This document shows positions 1 through 7,026 of a stretch of DNA of 35,287 bases, in pieces (position 1 is the first letter of the stretch; each line of letters starts with the position of its first letter). The notes under the pieces were generated by a model that ran no database searches, was not told where the DNA came from, and worked only from the letters and a program-made list of their open reading frames with translations. The stretch is from an uncultured Alphaproteobacteria bacterium. Its GTDB lineage: Bacteria; Pseudomonadota; Alphaproteobacteria; Rs-D84. The stretch spans positions 1 to 35,287 of the forward strand of contig CASCZI010000009.1 of the NCBI GenBank assembly GCA_949156565.1. Direction: 5' to 3'. The position numbers were made by a program, and so were the translations under genes.

Positions 1-29
1 ACTATGCCTAATCCAAAGGGTGGTTTTCG
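1..29. repeat. Left-end dispersed palindromic repeat (partial)
   Basis: Bases 3-25 are the exact reverse complement of bases 35265-35287 at the other end of the window. Bases 13-29 also recur with one mismatch at 5631-5647. The same half-site forms a hairpin at the right end. This looks like a REP-like dispersed intergenic repeat at which the sequence was truncated. Seen directly; the dispersed nature in the genome is inferred. Confidence 0.7.
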
Positions 30-56
30 GATGGGAAAACAAGAAACGGGGGGATA

Positions 57-365
57 ATGTCACGTTTTATTTTTTGTTTGATCGCATTTTTGATGGTATG
101 TAATGCCCATGCGACCAAATACTGTGTTGTTAAATCGTGTAATGCCGGCTATTACGCCACATCATCCGTGACATCAGGTGCAACCGGCAAAGTGTATTAT
201 ACCAAGTGTGAACGTTGCCCGGGTTTGCCATCGGCATCGGGGGGCACCCAATATGGAACAACGTCTGTTGGGAAGAATATGCAATCGGCATGTACAATGC
301 CGGCGGGTGTTTCGTTAAAGGATAGTACGGGTACCTATACTTTTACCAGCAATTGTAAATATTAA
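57..365 (+). CDS. Small Cys-rich exported protein, unknown function
   Basis: A 102-residue protein with a clear N-terminal signal peptide: a hydrophobic run from about residue 4 to 17, then a likely cleavage after the NAHA stretch near residue 19. The mature part is rich in Gly, Ser, Thr and Tyr and has Cys residues in spaced CxxxC, CxxC and single positions, ending in an NCKY tail. The start has a purine-rich GGGGGG ribosome-binding site just upstream. The gene is followed after 14 bases by another Cys-rich gene, so the two are probably co-transcribed. No enzyme motif is visible. A disulphide-stabilised surface or periplasmic protein is likely by inference; the true function is unknown. Confidence 0.75.
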   Translation: MSRFIFCLIAFLMVCNAHATKYCVVKSCNAGYYATSSVTSGATGKVYYTKCERCPGLPSASGGTQYGTTSVGKNMQSACTMPAGVSLKDSTGTYTFTSNCKY

Positions 366-379
366 TAATAGGGTGGAAA

Positions 380-937
380 ATGGCACAGCAAATTAAAAAT
401 TTTTGGTTTAAATTGGGGACAATGTTTTTGACGTTATATTTTGCCCCCTTGTCCGATTTTATTATGGGATTAATAGGCGTTCGTTCGGGTGGTGCGATTG
501 CGGGCACGATCCGATGCACCAGTACTGGGGGCACAAGGGAATGTGGGGGGCAATCTTCCCAGACAGTTTCTGTGGGCACCACACTTCAATGCACATGTGT
601 CACCGATTCATCCAAGGTTGAGGATGTTGAATGCATTGTGGAGCAAGATACAGCCAGTGATGGTACAGGCCGAGATGTATATAGATTTGTATCTACTGGG
701 TTATGTTATTCGAAAAGTGCATGTTTACCCAATGGCATGAAGGTCGATTGTTCGACGGCGTCGCAATATGGAACAAAAACATGCGTCGGGGGCAAATGGG
801 GACCGTGTCAAATGGGGGACTGTAAATCGGGGTATATTAAGGTGGGTGGGTCATGTTTTGTCGCATGCAATATGAGTAATGGATCAGGTTATGAAATGGA
901 CATTGAAGAATCTTCGAGCAGTTCGACCATGGCATAG
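380..937 (+). CDS. Cys-rich membrane-anchored or exported protein, unknown function
   Basis: A 185-residue protein with a hydrophobic N-terminal segment (about residues 10-33) that could be an uncleaved anchor or a long signal. About 14 Cys residues follow, and the protein ends with a Ser-rich low-complexity tail (ESSSSS, about 176-182). An AGGGTGG ribosome-binding site precedes the ATG. The Cys spacing and the GSCFVAC-type segment near the C-terminus resemble small disulphide-knotted extracellular repeats, but I recognise no named family. Its last 59 bases overlap the start of the next gene in another frame, which is unusual and means that one of the two boundaries may be mis-set. Confidence 0.65.
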   Translation: MAQQIKNFWFKLGTMFLTLYFAPLSDFIMGLIGVRSGGAIAGTIRCTSTGGTRECGGQSSQTVSVGTTLQCTCVTDSSKVEDVECIVEQDTASDGTGRDVYRFVSTGLCYSKSACLPNGMKVDCSTASQYGTKTCVGGKWGPCQMGDCKSGYIKVGGSCFVACNMSNGSGYEMDIEESSSSSTMA

Positions 938-1682
938 TCGTGGCCGGTTTATTTATCACAAGAATTTAGATCGTCGTATCTGGACCGATGGGATGGTCAT
1001 GCGTGAATTGGTATCTAATGCGTTACAGATTGCCACATGGGGATACATTGCATCGATGCAAAAAATGGGATTCCCATTGTCGGATGATGCCATCCATGAT
1101 ATTTTCATTCATGGATCGACCGCTAATTATTATTATGATGATACAAGTGATATTGACATTTGCATTGTGGCGGATTTGTCGGGGATGCGTGCGGCGTTTC
1201 CCGGTGTTGATTTGTATACGTTGATGAAATCGGCCCTGGGGTCATGGCGGCGTAATTATCGTGTGCGTATTTGCGGACGCGGGGTTGATTTTGAAATTGT
1301 CGATATTAATGATGTGCCGCGATTTGGTCCCAATGCGTATAAAGTTGGCGGAATGTATTCGATTATGCGGGATGAATGGATTCGACCGACGATACGTCTG
1401 CGTGACGATCAGATACGAACGATACGTCGTGACGCACGTCATGAATTTCGCCAGATTTACCGGATGTACCGAAAAATTGTCCGGGATGGAATGGCACCTG
1501 ATTTTATCGAAACATTTTTAGCCCGATTAACAACACAACGGCGTCAAACATTTTATGATAGCCCGGCCCAACCTGTGTCTGCGCGAACGATGGCATTTCG
1601 TATGGCACGGCGATGTGGGATTGTGCGTGATTTACGGGAAAGGGCCATTTGGCACAGATCCAAGAATTTTAACCTGGATTGA
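879..1682 (+). CDS. Nucleotidyltransferase-fold protein
   Basis: A 267-residue protein with the polymerase-beta-type nucleotidyltransferase signature: a Gly-Ser at 79-80, a TSDID motif with Asp91 and Asp93 at the first metal-binding strand, and a third acidic strand VDFEIVD around 136-142 (Asp137). The rest is Arg-rich and helical. The architecture fits a minimal or stand-alone nucleotidyltransferase that transfers an NMP to an unknown acceptor (protein, RNA or small molecule). No partner HEPN protein lies beside it, so a classical HEPN/MNT toxin-antitoxin pair is not supported. The start is uncertain: ATGs at 879 and 891 both lie inside the preceding gene, and neither has a convincing ribosome-binding site. 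recG follows after 65 bases. Confidence 0.75.
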   Translation: MDQVMKWTLKNLRAVRPWHSRGRFIYHKNLDRRIWTDGMVMRELVSNALQIATWGYIASMQKMGFPLSDDAIHDIFIHGSTANYYYDDTSDIDICIVADLSGMRAAFPGVDLYTLMKSALGSWRRNYRVRICGRGVDFEIVDINDVPRFGPNAYKVGGMYSIMRDEWIRPTIRLRDDQIRTIRRDARHEFRQIYRMYRKIVRDGMAPDFIETFLARLTTQRRQTFYDSPAQPVSARTMAFRMARRCGIVRDLRERAIWHRSKNFNLD

Positions 1683-1747
1683 ATACCGGGGATGGTGGTT
1701 TTTGTTATTGAATGTTGGGGGAAAACCCGCTATGCTAAATCATATCA

Positions 1748-3811
1748 ATGAAACAAGAACTGTTGGATTTTCTGAATACCGACCTGCAATTTGTCAAAGG
1801 GGTGGGGCCCGTGTTGGCCGCGCGGTTGAACGACGTGCTGGGGGGGCGGCGTGTGCTGGATTTTATGATGCATCATCCATCGGGGATGCGCCGGCGCGAT
1901 TTAATTGATAATATTATGGATGCCGCCCCCGGTGACATTGTGACTGTACCCGTATTGGTGCAATCGGTGCGGGCGGGACGTGTCTTTCGTGGGCGTCGTT
2001 CCCCGACCCAGATTACATGCGTTGATCGGGCGGGTAATAAAATCATTGTTCAATTTTTTAATGCAAACTTTCTGGATTATTGGTTGCAAAAATTGCCGGT
2101 GGGGCAATGGCGCATCATCAGTGGAAAGTTGGAACGCCCATCCCGCGGGGGGAATGTGATTAATCATCCAGAATTTATTGAACCGATGGATGCGGCCGAT
2201 AAAATCCCCCAGGTTCAGGCGATTTATCCCGCCGGCGAAGGATTAACCCAAAAAACATTTGCCAATATCCGTGATCAAATATTTGGGGCGTTGGATACGA
2301 ATGTTGGATTGCGCGGGGCGGATGATCAAACACGGGAATTTTTTGATGCCATGCGCGCGGTTCATTTTCCCCAAGATCCCATGGATTTAAAACCATGTGC
2401 CGATGCGATGGTTAAATTGGCGTATTACGAATTATTGGCCCATCAATCGGCTATTGCCATTACGCGACGTGAACGGGCGGATGCGCGTCATCGGCGTGTC
2501 GTGCGTCCAAAAAAGTGTGATTTAATGGATCGCTTTTATGATCTTTTGCCGTTTGATTTGACGCCGGCACAAATGCAAACCATCGATGAAATTAAACACG
2601 ATATGACGCGTGATATTCCGATGATGCGTTTGGTCCAAGGTGACGTGGGCAGTGGTAAAACCATCGTTGCGATGGCGGCGGCGGTATTGTGTGCCGAAAC
2701 GGGTGGGCAAACGGTTTTATTGGCGCCCACCGATACATTGGCGCAACAACATTTTTTCAAATTGCGCCCGCTGTGCGAGAAATTAGGTCTGGTATGCGAA
2801 TGCTTAACGGGGCGGGACAAGGGCGCGGTGCGACGGGAAAAACTGATTTCATTGCGATCGGGGCGTACAAAATTGGCGGTGGGAACACATGCCTTGTTTT
2901 CCGACGATGTTATATATCGTGATTTGGCGTTGGTCATTGTGGATGAACAGCATCGATTTGGGGTTTCCCAACGCACGGCCATGCGTGCCAAGGGAAATAA
3001 TCCAGACGTATTGGCGTTATCGGCAACACCGATTCCGCGGACATTATCTATGACCATTTATGGGGATATGGATGTTTCGGTTATTCATCAAAAGCCGGCC
3101 GGGCGAAAACCGATTATAACGACGAAATTACCCATGGGGCGTATTGGGGCCTTGATCCCGCGAATGATGGCGCAAATTGATGCCGGGGCTAAGGTATTTT
3201 GGGTGACGCCATTGGTTTGCGATGACACAGAATCTGATATGACGGCCGCCGTGGCGCGTCATGAAATGTTAAAAAAATATTTTCCAACCGCGGGACTGGT
3301 CCATGGGCAAATGGATAAAAAGCAACGGGATGGGGTTATGGAAACCTTTGCCCGTGATGATGGGGATATGTCATTATTGGTTGCCACCACCGTGATAGAG
3401 GTGGGAATTGACGTCCCCCGCGCCACCATTATGGTGATTGAAAATGCCGAACGTTTTGGTTTGGCGGCGTTGCATCAATTGCGCGGTCGGGTGGGGCGCG
3501 GATCGGCGCAATCGTATTGTGTGTTGGTTCATGGCGACAATGTTACGCCCGACGGGATGAAACGATTGGATGTCTTGTGCGAAACAGATGATGGGTTTGT
3601 CATTGCAGAACAAGATTTAATGATGCGGGGTGTCGGTGAATTGTTGGGAACCCGCCAAAGTGGATGGATCCCATATCATTTCGTGGATTATCGTGAACAC
3701 CGTGATTTGTTTAAATTGGCGGCGCGCGCCGCGGCGGATATGACCACACCCACCGAATGGACGCATGATTTAATGTATATGTTTGATCGGGCAACAACCA
3801 TTGGGGCATAA
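1748..3811 (+). CDS. recG: ATP-dependent DNA helicase RecG
   Basis: A 687-residue superfamily 2 helicase, close to the E. coli RecG length of 693. An N-terminal wedge/OB region carries the helix-hairpin-helix-like FVKGVGPVLA segment near residue 12. The helicase core shows Walker A GDVGSGKT, motif II DEQHRFG (the RecG version of DExH), motif III LSATPIPRT, and motifs V and VI including TTVIEVGIDVPRA and HQLRGRVGR. RecG remodels stalled replication forks and Holliday junctions in the cytoplasm. The C-terminal GTRQSG element is also typical. The start at ATG 1748 keeps the whole wedge domain. The stop overlaps the following gene's start region, suggesting coupling. Confidence 0.97.
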   Translation: MKQELLDFLNTDLQFVKGVGPVLAARLNDVLGGRRVLDFMMHHPSGMRRRDLIDNIMDAAPGDIVTVPVLVQSVRAGRVFRGRRSPTQITCVDRAGNKIIVQFFNANFLDYWLQKLPVGQWRIISGKLERPSRGGNVINHPEFIEPMDAADKIPQVQAIYPAGEGLTQKTFANIRDQIFGALDTNVGLRGADDQTREFFDAMRAVHFPQDPMDLKPCADAMVKLAYYELLAHQSAIAITRRERADARHRRVVRPKKCDLMDRFYDLLPFDLTPAQMQTIDEIKHDMTRDIPMMRLVQGDVGSGKTIVAMAAAVLCAETGGQTVLLAPTDTLAQQHFFKLRPLCEKLGLVCECLTGRDKGAVRREKLISLRSGRTKLAVGTHALFSDDVIYRDLALVIVDEQHRFGVSQRTAMRAKGNNPDVLALSATPIPRTLSMTIYGDMDVSVIHQKPAGRKPIITTKLPMGRIGALIPRMMAQIDAGAKVFWVTPLVCDDTESDMTAAVARHEMLKKYFPTAGLVHGQMDKKQRDGVMETFARDDGDMSLLVATTVIEVGIDVPRATIMVIENAERFGLAALHQLRGRVGRGSAQSYCVLVHGDNVTPDGMKRLDVLCETDDGFVIAEQDLMMRGVGELLGTRQSGWIPYHFVDYREHRDLFKLAARAAADMTTPTEWTHDLMYMFDRATTIGA

Positions 3812-3815
3812 CGTG

Positions 3816-5129
3816 ATGCGGCGATTGTTAATGATTATTGTCATGATTGGATGTGCGTTTTCCGCGCGGGCGGCGGCCCTTATTAATGATACCGAAATTG
3901 AACGATATTTGACCCAATTGGTGTCACCCATTGCCGATGCGGCCGGAATTCCAAAGAATCGATTAAAAATCAATATTGTCCATGATGATGATTTTAACGC
4001 TTTTGTTCGTGGGGGTGACGATGTTTTTATTTATACCGGTTTATTAACGCGCATTAAATCGCCCGATGCCCTCTTGGCGGTGGTTGCCCACGAAATGGGC
4101 CATACCATTGGCGGTCACATGGCCCAGATGTCGGCACGTATGGATGCCGAAATGCGCCGTGCCATGGTCATCCAGGCATTGGGGGTGGGATTGATGGTGG
4201 CCGGTGGTAATCCATCGTTGGGGGCCGGTGTCTTGGCTGGTTCATCGGGTGTTGCCACCCAATCGATGATGGCGTTTTCCCGTGACGAAGAACGGATGGC
4301 GGATAACCTGGGGCTGGATTTAATGATCCGCGCGGGCCAAGATCCCAATGGGTTTATCACGGTCTTTGAACAGATGAATGAAATCACCGGTGCGGCCGAA
4401 ATGCGTATTAATCCCAACCGGGTGAATCATCCAATGACCACCGAACGATTAAAAAACGTGCGGGAATATATTGAAAAAAATCCACCCAAAACCACCCCGG
4501 ATCGTGAAATCGTGAAACGTCGCGCGGCCGAATATGAATTGGTACGTGCAAAATTAATTGGATACCTGGAATCAGGGGATCGGGTCAATGCCCATTATCC
4601 CATGTCGGATAAATCCGATGCGGCCATTTATGCCCGTGCCATCGCCAATATGCGTGGTGGAAATCTAAAGACGGCCCGCGTCGGGGTCGGAACGTTAATG
4701 GGGCGGAAACCCCAAAACCCATATTACTATGAATTATTGGGGGATATCGAATATCAATTGGGACATTATGATGACAGTATCGCCGCCTATGAATTGGCGT
4801 TGCAGTATGCTGGGGATGCCCCCCAGATTCAGACGGCATTGGCACTGGTCCTGGGGGAACGGGGTAAACCGGGCGATCGTGATCGTGCCATTGAATTATG
4901 CCGGGCGGTTATATTGCATGCGCCAACCCCATTGGCCTATTGGGTATTGGCCCGGGCGTTTGGAACGGATGATGGGCGGTCCGATTGGGCCATGGCCGAA
5001 TTTTACACGATGAATGGGGATAAAAAATCGGCCGAAAAATTTGCCCGCCGTGCCCAGAAAAAATTACGTCGCGGCACACCGGAATATATCAAGGCCGGTG
5101 AATTAATTAACAAGAAATCACGTCCATAA
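3816..5129 (+). CDS. Periplasmic M48-family metalloprotease with TPR repeats (BepA-like)
   Basis: A 437-residue protein. Numbered from ATG 3816, a signal peptide covers residues 1-20 with cleavage after SARAA. The zinc motif HEMGH lies at 92-96, and a third ligand is likely in the EERMAD helix further on. A hydrophobic Gly-rich segment follows the active site. The C-terminal half is a TPR-like helical repeat region (YELLGDIEYQLGHYDDSIAAYE and similar). This layout matches BepA/YfgC-type proteases, which act on misassembled outer-membrane proteins together with the BAM complex. Upstream TTG and GTG codons (3783, 3813) are possible, but only the 3813/3816 start places the signal peptide at the N-terminus. 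It follows recG within a few bases. Confidence 0.9.
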   Translation: MRRLLMIIVMIGCAFSARAAALINDTEIERYLTQLVSPIADAAGIPKNRLKINIVHDDDFNAFVRGGDDVFIYTGLLTRIKSPDALLAVVAHEMGHTIGGHMAQMSARMDAEMRRAMVIQALGVGLMVAGGNPSLGAGVLAGSSGVATQSMMAFSRDEERMADNLGLDLMIRAGQDPNGFITVFEQMNEITGAAEMRINPNRVNHPMTTERLKNVREYIEKNPPKTTPDREIVKRRAAEYELVRAKLIGYLESGDRVNAHYPMSDKSDAAIYARAIANMRGGNLKTARVGVGTLMGRKPQNPYYYELLGDIEYQLGHYDDSIAAYELALQYAGDAPQIQTALALVLGERGKPGDRDRAIELCRAVILHAPTPLAYWVLARAFGTDDGRSDWAMAEFYTMNGDKKSAEKFARRAQKKLRRGTPEYIKAGELINKKSRP

Positions 5130-5137
5130 AATAAATA

Positions 5138-5608
5138 TTACCGGTCAATGTTAATGTAGTAATAGCGCAGATTATCCATTTCTTTGGCCCCATTGTGATG
5201 GGCAAAATTTTTTGCCGGGGTGTTATTTTCATCTTCCATAAAACCAATCACGGCACAATGTTGATCCCGGGCAATTTCTCTGACGGCATCCATTAATTTT
5301 GTCCCTATGCCCATTTTTTGATAGACGGGGTCGGTGAACATGTTGGTGACCCAGATGCAATTTCCTTCTGTCATGAAATAGACGGCGGAAAAGACAATCA
5401 TGCCCGCCGGTGCGCCGTCAATTTCGGCGATTAAAATTCGGGCATCCGATTGGGTTGTATTCGGAAAAAAATCTGATTTCAATCGACGGGCCAATGTGGT
5501 GTCTGCGCGGGTTAAATTTGATTTGTCATTTACAACGTTATTGGCATTAACCAGAAACGGGATATCATCGGGGCTTGCATCGCGAATAATGATATGTGGT
5601 GTCGTCAT
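5138..5608 (-). CDS. GNAT-family N-acetyltransferase
   Basis: A 156-residue protein with a GNAT fold: N-terminal IIIRDASPDDIPFL beta-alpha unit, a WVTNMFTDPVYQKMGIG segment with the acetyl-CoA pyrophosphate-binding Q-K-M-G-I-G motif, and a C-terminal FAHHNGAKEMDNLRYY strand pair. The substrate cannot be told from sequence. It converges on the M48 protease gene with only 8 bases between stops and no clear terminator there. No strong ribosome-binding site is visible ahead of the ATG. Confidence 0.88.
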   Translation of the reverse strand: MTTPHIIIRDASPDDIPFLVNANNVVNDKSNLTRADTTLARRLKSDFFPNTTQSDARILIAEIDGAPAGMIVFSAVYFMTEGNCIWVTNMFTDPVYQKMGIGTKLMDAVREIARDQHCAVIGFMEDENNTPAKNFAHHNGAKEMDNLRYYYINIDR

Positions 5609-5630
5609 GATGTATCTATATAAAAAAACG

Positions 5631-5647
5631 CCAAAGGGTGATTTTCG
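5631..5647. repeat. Partial copy of the window-end repeat
   Basis: These 17 bases match positions 13-29 at the left end with a single difference (A for G). They lie eight bases upstream of the duplicated tRNA-His 3' end at 5655. The match suggests that the end repeat is present in several degraded copies in this genome. Confidence 0.5.
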
Positions 5648-5654
5648 TTTAATG

Positions 5655-5674
5655 ATGGGGCGGGCGACCGGATT
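5655..5674. repeat. Duplicate of the tRNA-His 3' end (att-like direct repeat)
   Basis: Twenty bases identical to 5830-5849, the 3' end of the tRNA-His gene including its encoded CCA. The two copies are in direct orientation and bracket 155 bp. Such a duplication of a tRNA 3' terminus is the usual scar of site-specific integration into a tRNA gene. No integrase is present, so it would be a remnant; this origin is inferred. Confidence 0.65.
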
Positions 5675-5829
5675 GACATTCCTACCGCATTTACATGCGG
5701 CGGGGCCCTTTCCACTGCGTATATCTCGAACGGCGCTGAGGCTTGTTCTCGATAACTCCGTAGTCGAACCGGGCGGTTCTCATCACGGTTCCGCATACCC
5801 ATAAAAAAATGTCCCATGGACATATTTTT
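5675..5829. other. 155-bp structured insert between tRNA-His 3' end copies
   Basis: Non-coding, relatively GC-rich stretch held between the two copies of the tRNA-His 3' end. It contains two near-perfect inverted repeats, CCGCAT-4 bases-ATGCGG at 5685-5700 and GAACCG-GG-CGGTTC at 5766-5779, and it ends with the tRNA-His terminator. Open frames across it run into the tRNA gene and are not credible. It could be a relic of a small integrated element or a structured RNA transcribed downstream of tRNA-His. Confidence 0.5.
5802..5823 (-). terminator. Rho-independent terminator of tRNA-His
   Basis: On the minus strand, a 6-bp stem (ATGTCC/GGACAT, loop of three) just downstream of the tRNA CCA end is followed by a run of seven T. 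Confidence 0.75.
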
Positions 5830-5830
5830 A

Positions 5831-5908
5831 TGGGGCGGGCGACCGGATTCGAACCGGCGACAACCGGTACCACAAACCGGTGCTCTAACCAACTGAGCTA
5901 CGCCCGCC
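5831..5908 (-). tRNA. tRNA-His (anticodon GUG)
   Basis: Full cloverleaf on the minus strand, 78 nt including an encoded extra 5' G (G-1) and a genomic CCA. The acceptor stem GCGGGCG pairs perfectly with CGCCCGC. The anticodon loop is TTGTGGT with anticodon GTG, and the T-arm is GCCGG-TTCGAAT-CCGGT. G-1 faces a C discriminator (C73), the classical bacterial histidine identity element. Many alphaproteobacteria have lost G-1 and use A73, so this is informative for placement. Confidence 0.96.
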
Positions 5909-5922
5909 ATATGTTCGTCTAG

Positions 5923-5949
5923 TTTATAGGACAATTTGACATTTTGCAA
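5923..5949 (-). promoter_or_regulatory. Promoter of tRNA-His
   Basis: On the minus strand, TTGCAA at 5949-5944, a 15-base spacer and TATAAA at 5928-5923. The predicted start is about 8 bases before the mature tRNA 5' end. The same arrangement and spacing recur in front of the chimeric tRNA at 6854-6931, which supports the call. Confidence 0.6.
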
Positions 5950-5988
5950 GCATAAATTTCGTTCCCCATTGGTTGTTGGGGCAAAAAC

Positions 5989-6016
5989 TTGATTTTTATG
6001 ATTTTTCTTGTATAAA
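5989..6016 (+). promoter_or_regulatory. Promoter of the exported-protein gene at 6051
   Basis: TTGATT, a 16-base spacer and TATAAA, giving a start near 6023. An AAAGGG ribosome-binding site lies before ATG 6051. Sequence-pattern call only. Confidence 0.45.
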
Positions 6017-6050
6017 TGCATTATAAAGTTAATACAAAGGGTTTAATTTA

Positions 6051-6743
6051 ATGAACACAAAACATATGACATCTGCGGTTGTGTTAATGATATTTTTAAC
6101 ATTTGCCGCCATAACACACCAAAATAAACACAAACGTGCAACATCTTTCTATGCCAAAAATACAGAATGTTTAAGTGCACGTACCGTCCGTGTATTGACC
6201 ATGTTGGATTCATTACATCAATGTGATTTAAAGTTGGGGACACTGCAAACAAAAACATTTTTGGGCAATCAAAAATTAATAGACGATATTTTGATGACCC
6301 ATTTGACTGGGGCGCAACAAATGCGGGTACAATCGGTATTGCGTCAAATTTCCGCCCAGACCAAGATTGATCACAGCAATTATTTGTCCCAATGCAATTA
6401 TAGATCACCCACCTTGTTTATGAATTTATATCGGGGTGATGTTATGAAAAAATACATCAGTATAGCGGACGGGGATTCAGAAATTTTTGATATGATATCC
6501 ATGCAATATCAATCCCCCACGGTCCAGACAATACGTGCCGCCCATTTACGCGTTATGGGGGCGTTGGCGGGGGAATCGACCCGGTTATCTGCCGATCAAG
6601 GGTTATTGAAACGTGAACTGTACCAACGGGCGGGTATCGAACATGAATATGATGCCTTGGCACAAACCATGATGGAAAAATATATCGATGTGGAAAAACC
6701 GTTGACGATGATGCGATCAAAGAAACACGCCTTTATAAAATAA
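6051..6743 (+). CDS. Exported protein of unknown function
   Basis: A 230-residue protein with an N-terminal hydrophobic segment (about residues 8-21) that acts as a signal peptide or anchor. The mature part is helical, with Cys residues in an N-terminal pair and a QCNYRSP segment near 120. I recognise no family or catalytic motif. The gene stands alone with its own promoter and terminator, in the gap between tRNA-His and the chimeric tRNA. That position suggests it is accessory cargo of the tRNA hotspot. Confidence 0.7.
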   Translation: MNTKHMTSAVVLMIFLTFAAITHQNKHKRATSFYAKNTECLSARTVRVLTMLDSLHQCDLKLGTLQTKTFLGNQKLIDDILMTHLTGAQQMRVQSVLRQISAQTKIDHSNYLSQCNYRSPTLFMNLYRGDVMKKYISIADGDSEIFDMISMQYQSPTVQTIRAAHLRVMGALAGESTRLSADQGLLKRELYQRAGIEHEYDALAQTMMEKYIDVEKPLTMMRSKKHAFIK

Positions 6744-6745
6744 AA

Positions 6746-6778
6746 AATCGGGATTATTCCCGATTATTTATTTTTTTT
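6746..6778 (+). terminator. Rho-independent terminator of the 6051 gene
   Basis: Stem AATCGGG/CCCGATT (7 bp, loop of six) directly after the stop codon, followed by a T-rich tail ending in eight T. Confidence 0.85.
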
Positions 6779-6819
6779 GCATTGGGTGAATGCCGCCCCA
6801 GGGTTCATTCCACAATAAA

Positions 6820-6844
6820 TAAAAAAACCGTCCATTTGGACGGT
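6820..6844 (-). terminator. Terminator of the chimeric tRNA (copy of the tRNA-Ala terminator)
   Basis: Minus-strand stem ACCGTCC/GGACGGT with a 4-base loop and a T-run of seven. It is identical in stem and loop to the terminator of tRNA-Ala at 7845-7868. Confidence 0.75.
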
Positions 6845-6879
6845 ATCTAATTCTGGTGGAGCTGATCGGACTCGAACCG
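6820..6879. repeat. Direct repeat: tRNA-Ala 3' end plus terminator, copy 1
   Basis: Sixty bases that match 7844-7903 with a single internal difference (T6848 versus C7872). The repeat covers the terminator, the encoded CCA and the tRNA-Ala 3' arm up to the T-loop. Past 6879 the sequence switches to tRNA-His. The two copies are 1,024 bp apart and bracket the metallopeptidase-like gene. Confidence 0.85.
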
Positions 6880-6931
6880 GCGACAACCGGTACCACAAAC
6901 CGGTGCTCTAACCAACTGAGCTACGCCCGCC
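6854..6931 (-). pseudogene. Chimeric tRNA: tRNA-His 5' part fused to tRNA-Ala 3' part
   Basis: On the minus strand the 5' part, about 58 nt from G-1 to the T-loop, is identical to tRNA-His at 5831-5908, anticodon GTG included. From the T-loop onward it is identical to the 3' end of tRNA-Ala at 7878-7953, CCA included. The switch falls within an eight-base block shared by both tRNAs (6872-6879). The acceptor halves GCGGGCG and CAGCTCC cannot pair properly (three mismatches in seven), and the T-stem has a mismatch, so a functional tRNA is not expected. Both a His-type promoter and an Ala-type terminator are kept, so it may still be transcribed. Confidence 0.88.
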
Positions 6932-6945
6932 ATACATTGCCCCAG

Positions 6946-6972
6946 TGTATATGATGTTTCCCCAATTTGTAA
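6946..6972 (-). promoter_or_regulatory. Promoter of the chimeric tRNA
   Basis: Minus-strand TTACAA, 15-base spacer and TATACA, at exactly the same distance from the tRNA 5' end as the tRNA-His promoter. The sequences further upstream are also related, which indicates that the whole 5' region was duplicated from tRNA-His. Confidence 0.5.
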
Positions 6973-6990
6973 GCAGAAATTCCGGGCCGG

Positions 6991-7019
6991 TTGAATTTAT
7001 TCGAATTTTTTGGTATAAT
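6991..7019 (+). promoter_or_regulatory. Strong promoter producing a probably leaderless mRNA
   Basis: TTGAAT at 6991-6996, a 17-base spacer and a perfect TATAAT at 7014-7019. The predicted transcription start is 7026-7027, which coincides with ATG 7027. There is no room for a ribosome-binding site. Confidence 0.7.
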
Positions 7020-7026
7020 CCCAGGC

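Noticed and set aside
5605-6021. Open frames on the minus strand across the tRNA-His region
   Set aside because: They cross an unambiguous tRNA gene and its terminator, have low-complexity basic translations and no ribosome-binding sites.
6854-6931. A second functional tRNA-His
   Set aside because: The 5' part is identical, but the 3' acceptor strand is from tRNA-Ala and the acceptor stem has three mismatches in seven pairs.
6991-7026. TTG 6991 as start of the metallopeptidase-like gene
   Set aside because: That codon is the -35 element of a consensus promoter; ATG 7027 is the first sensible start.
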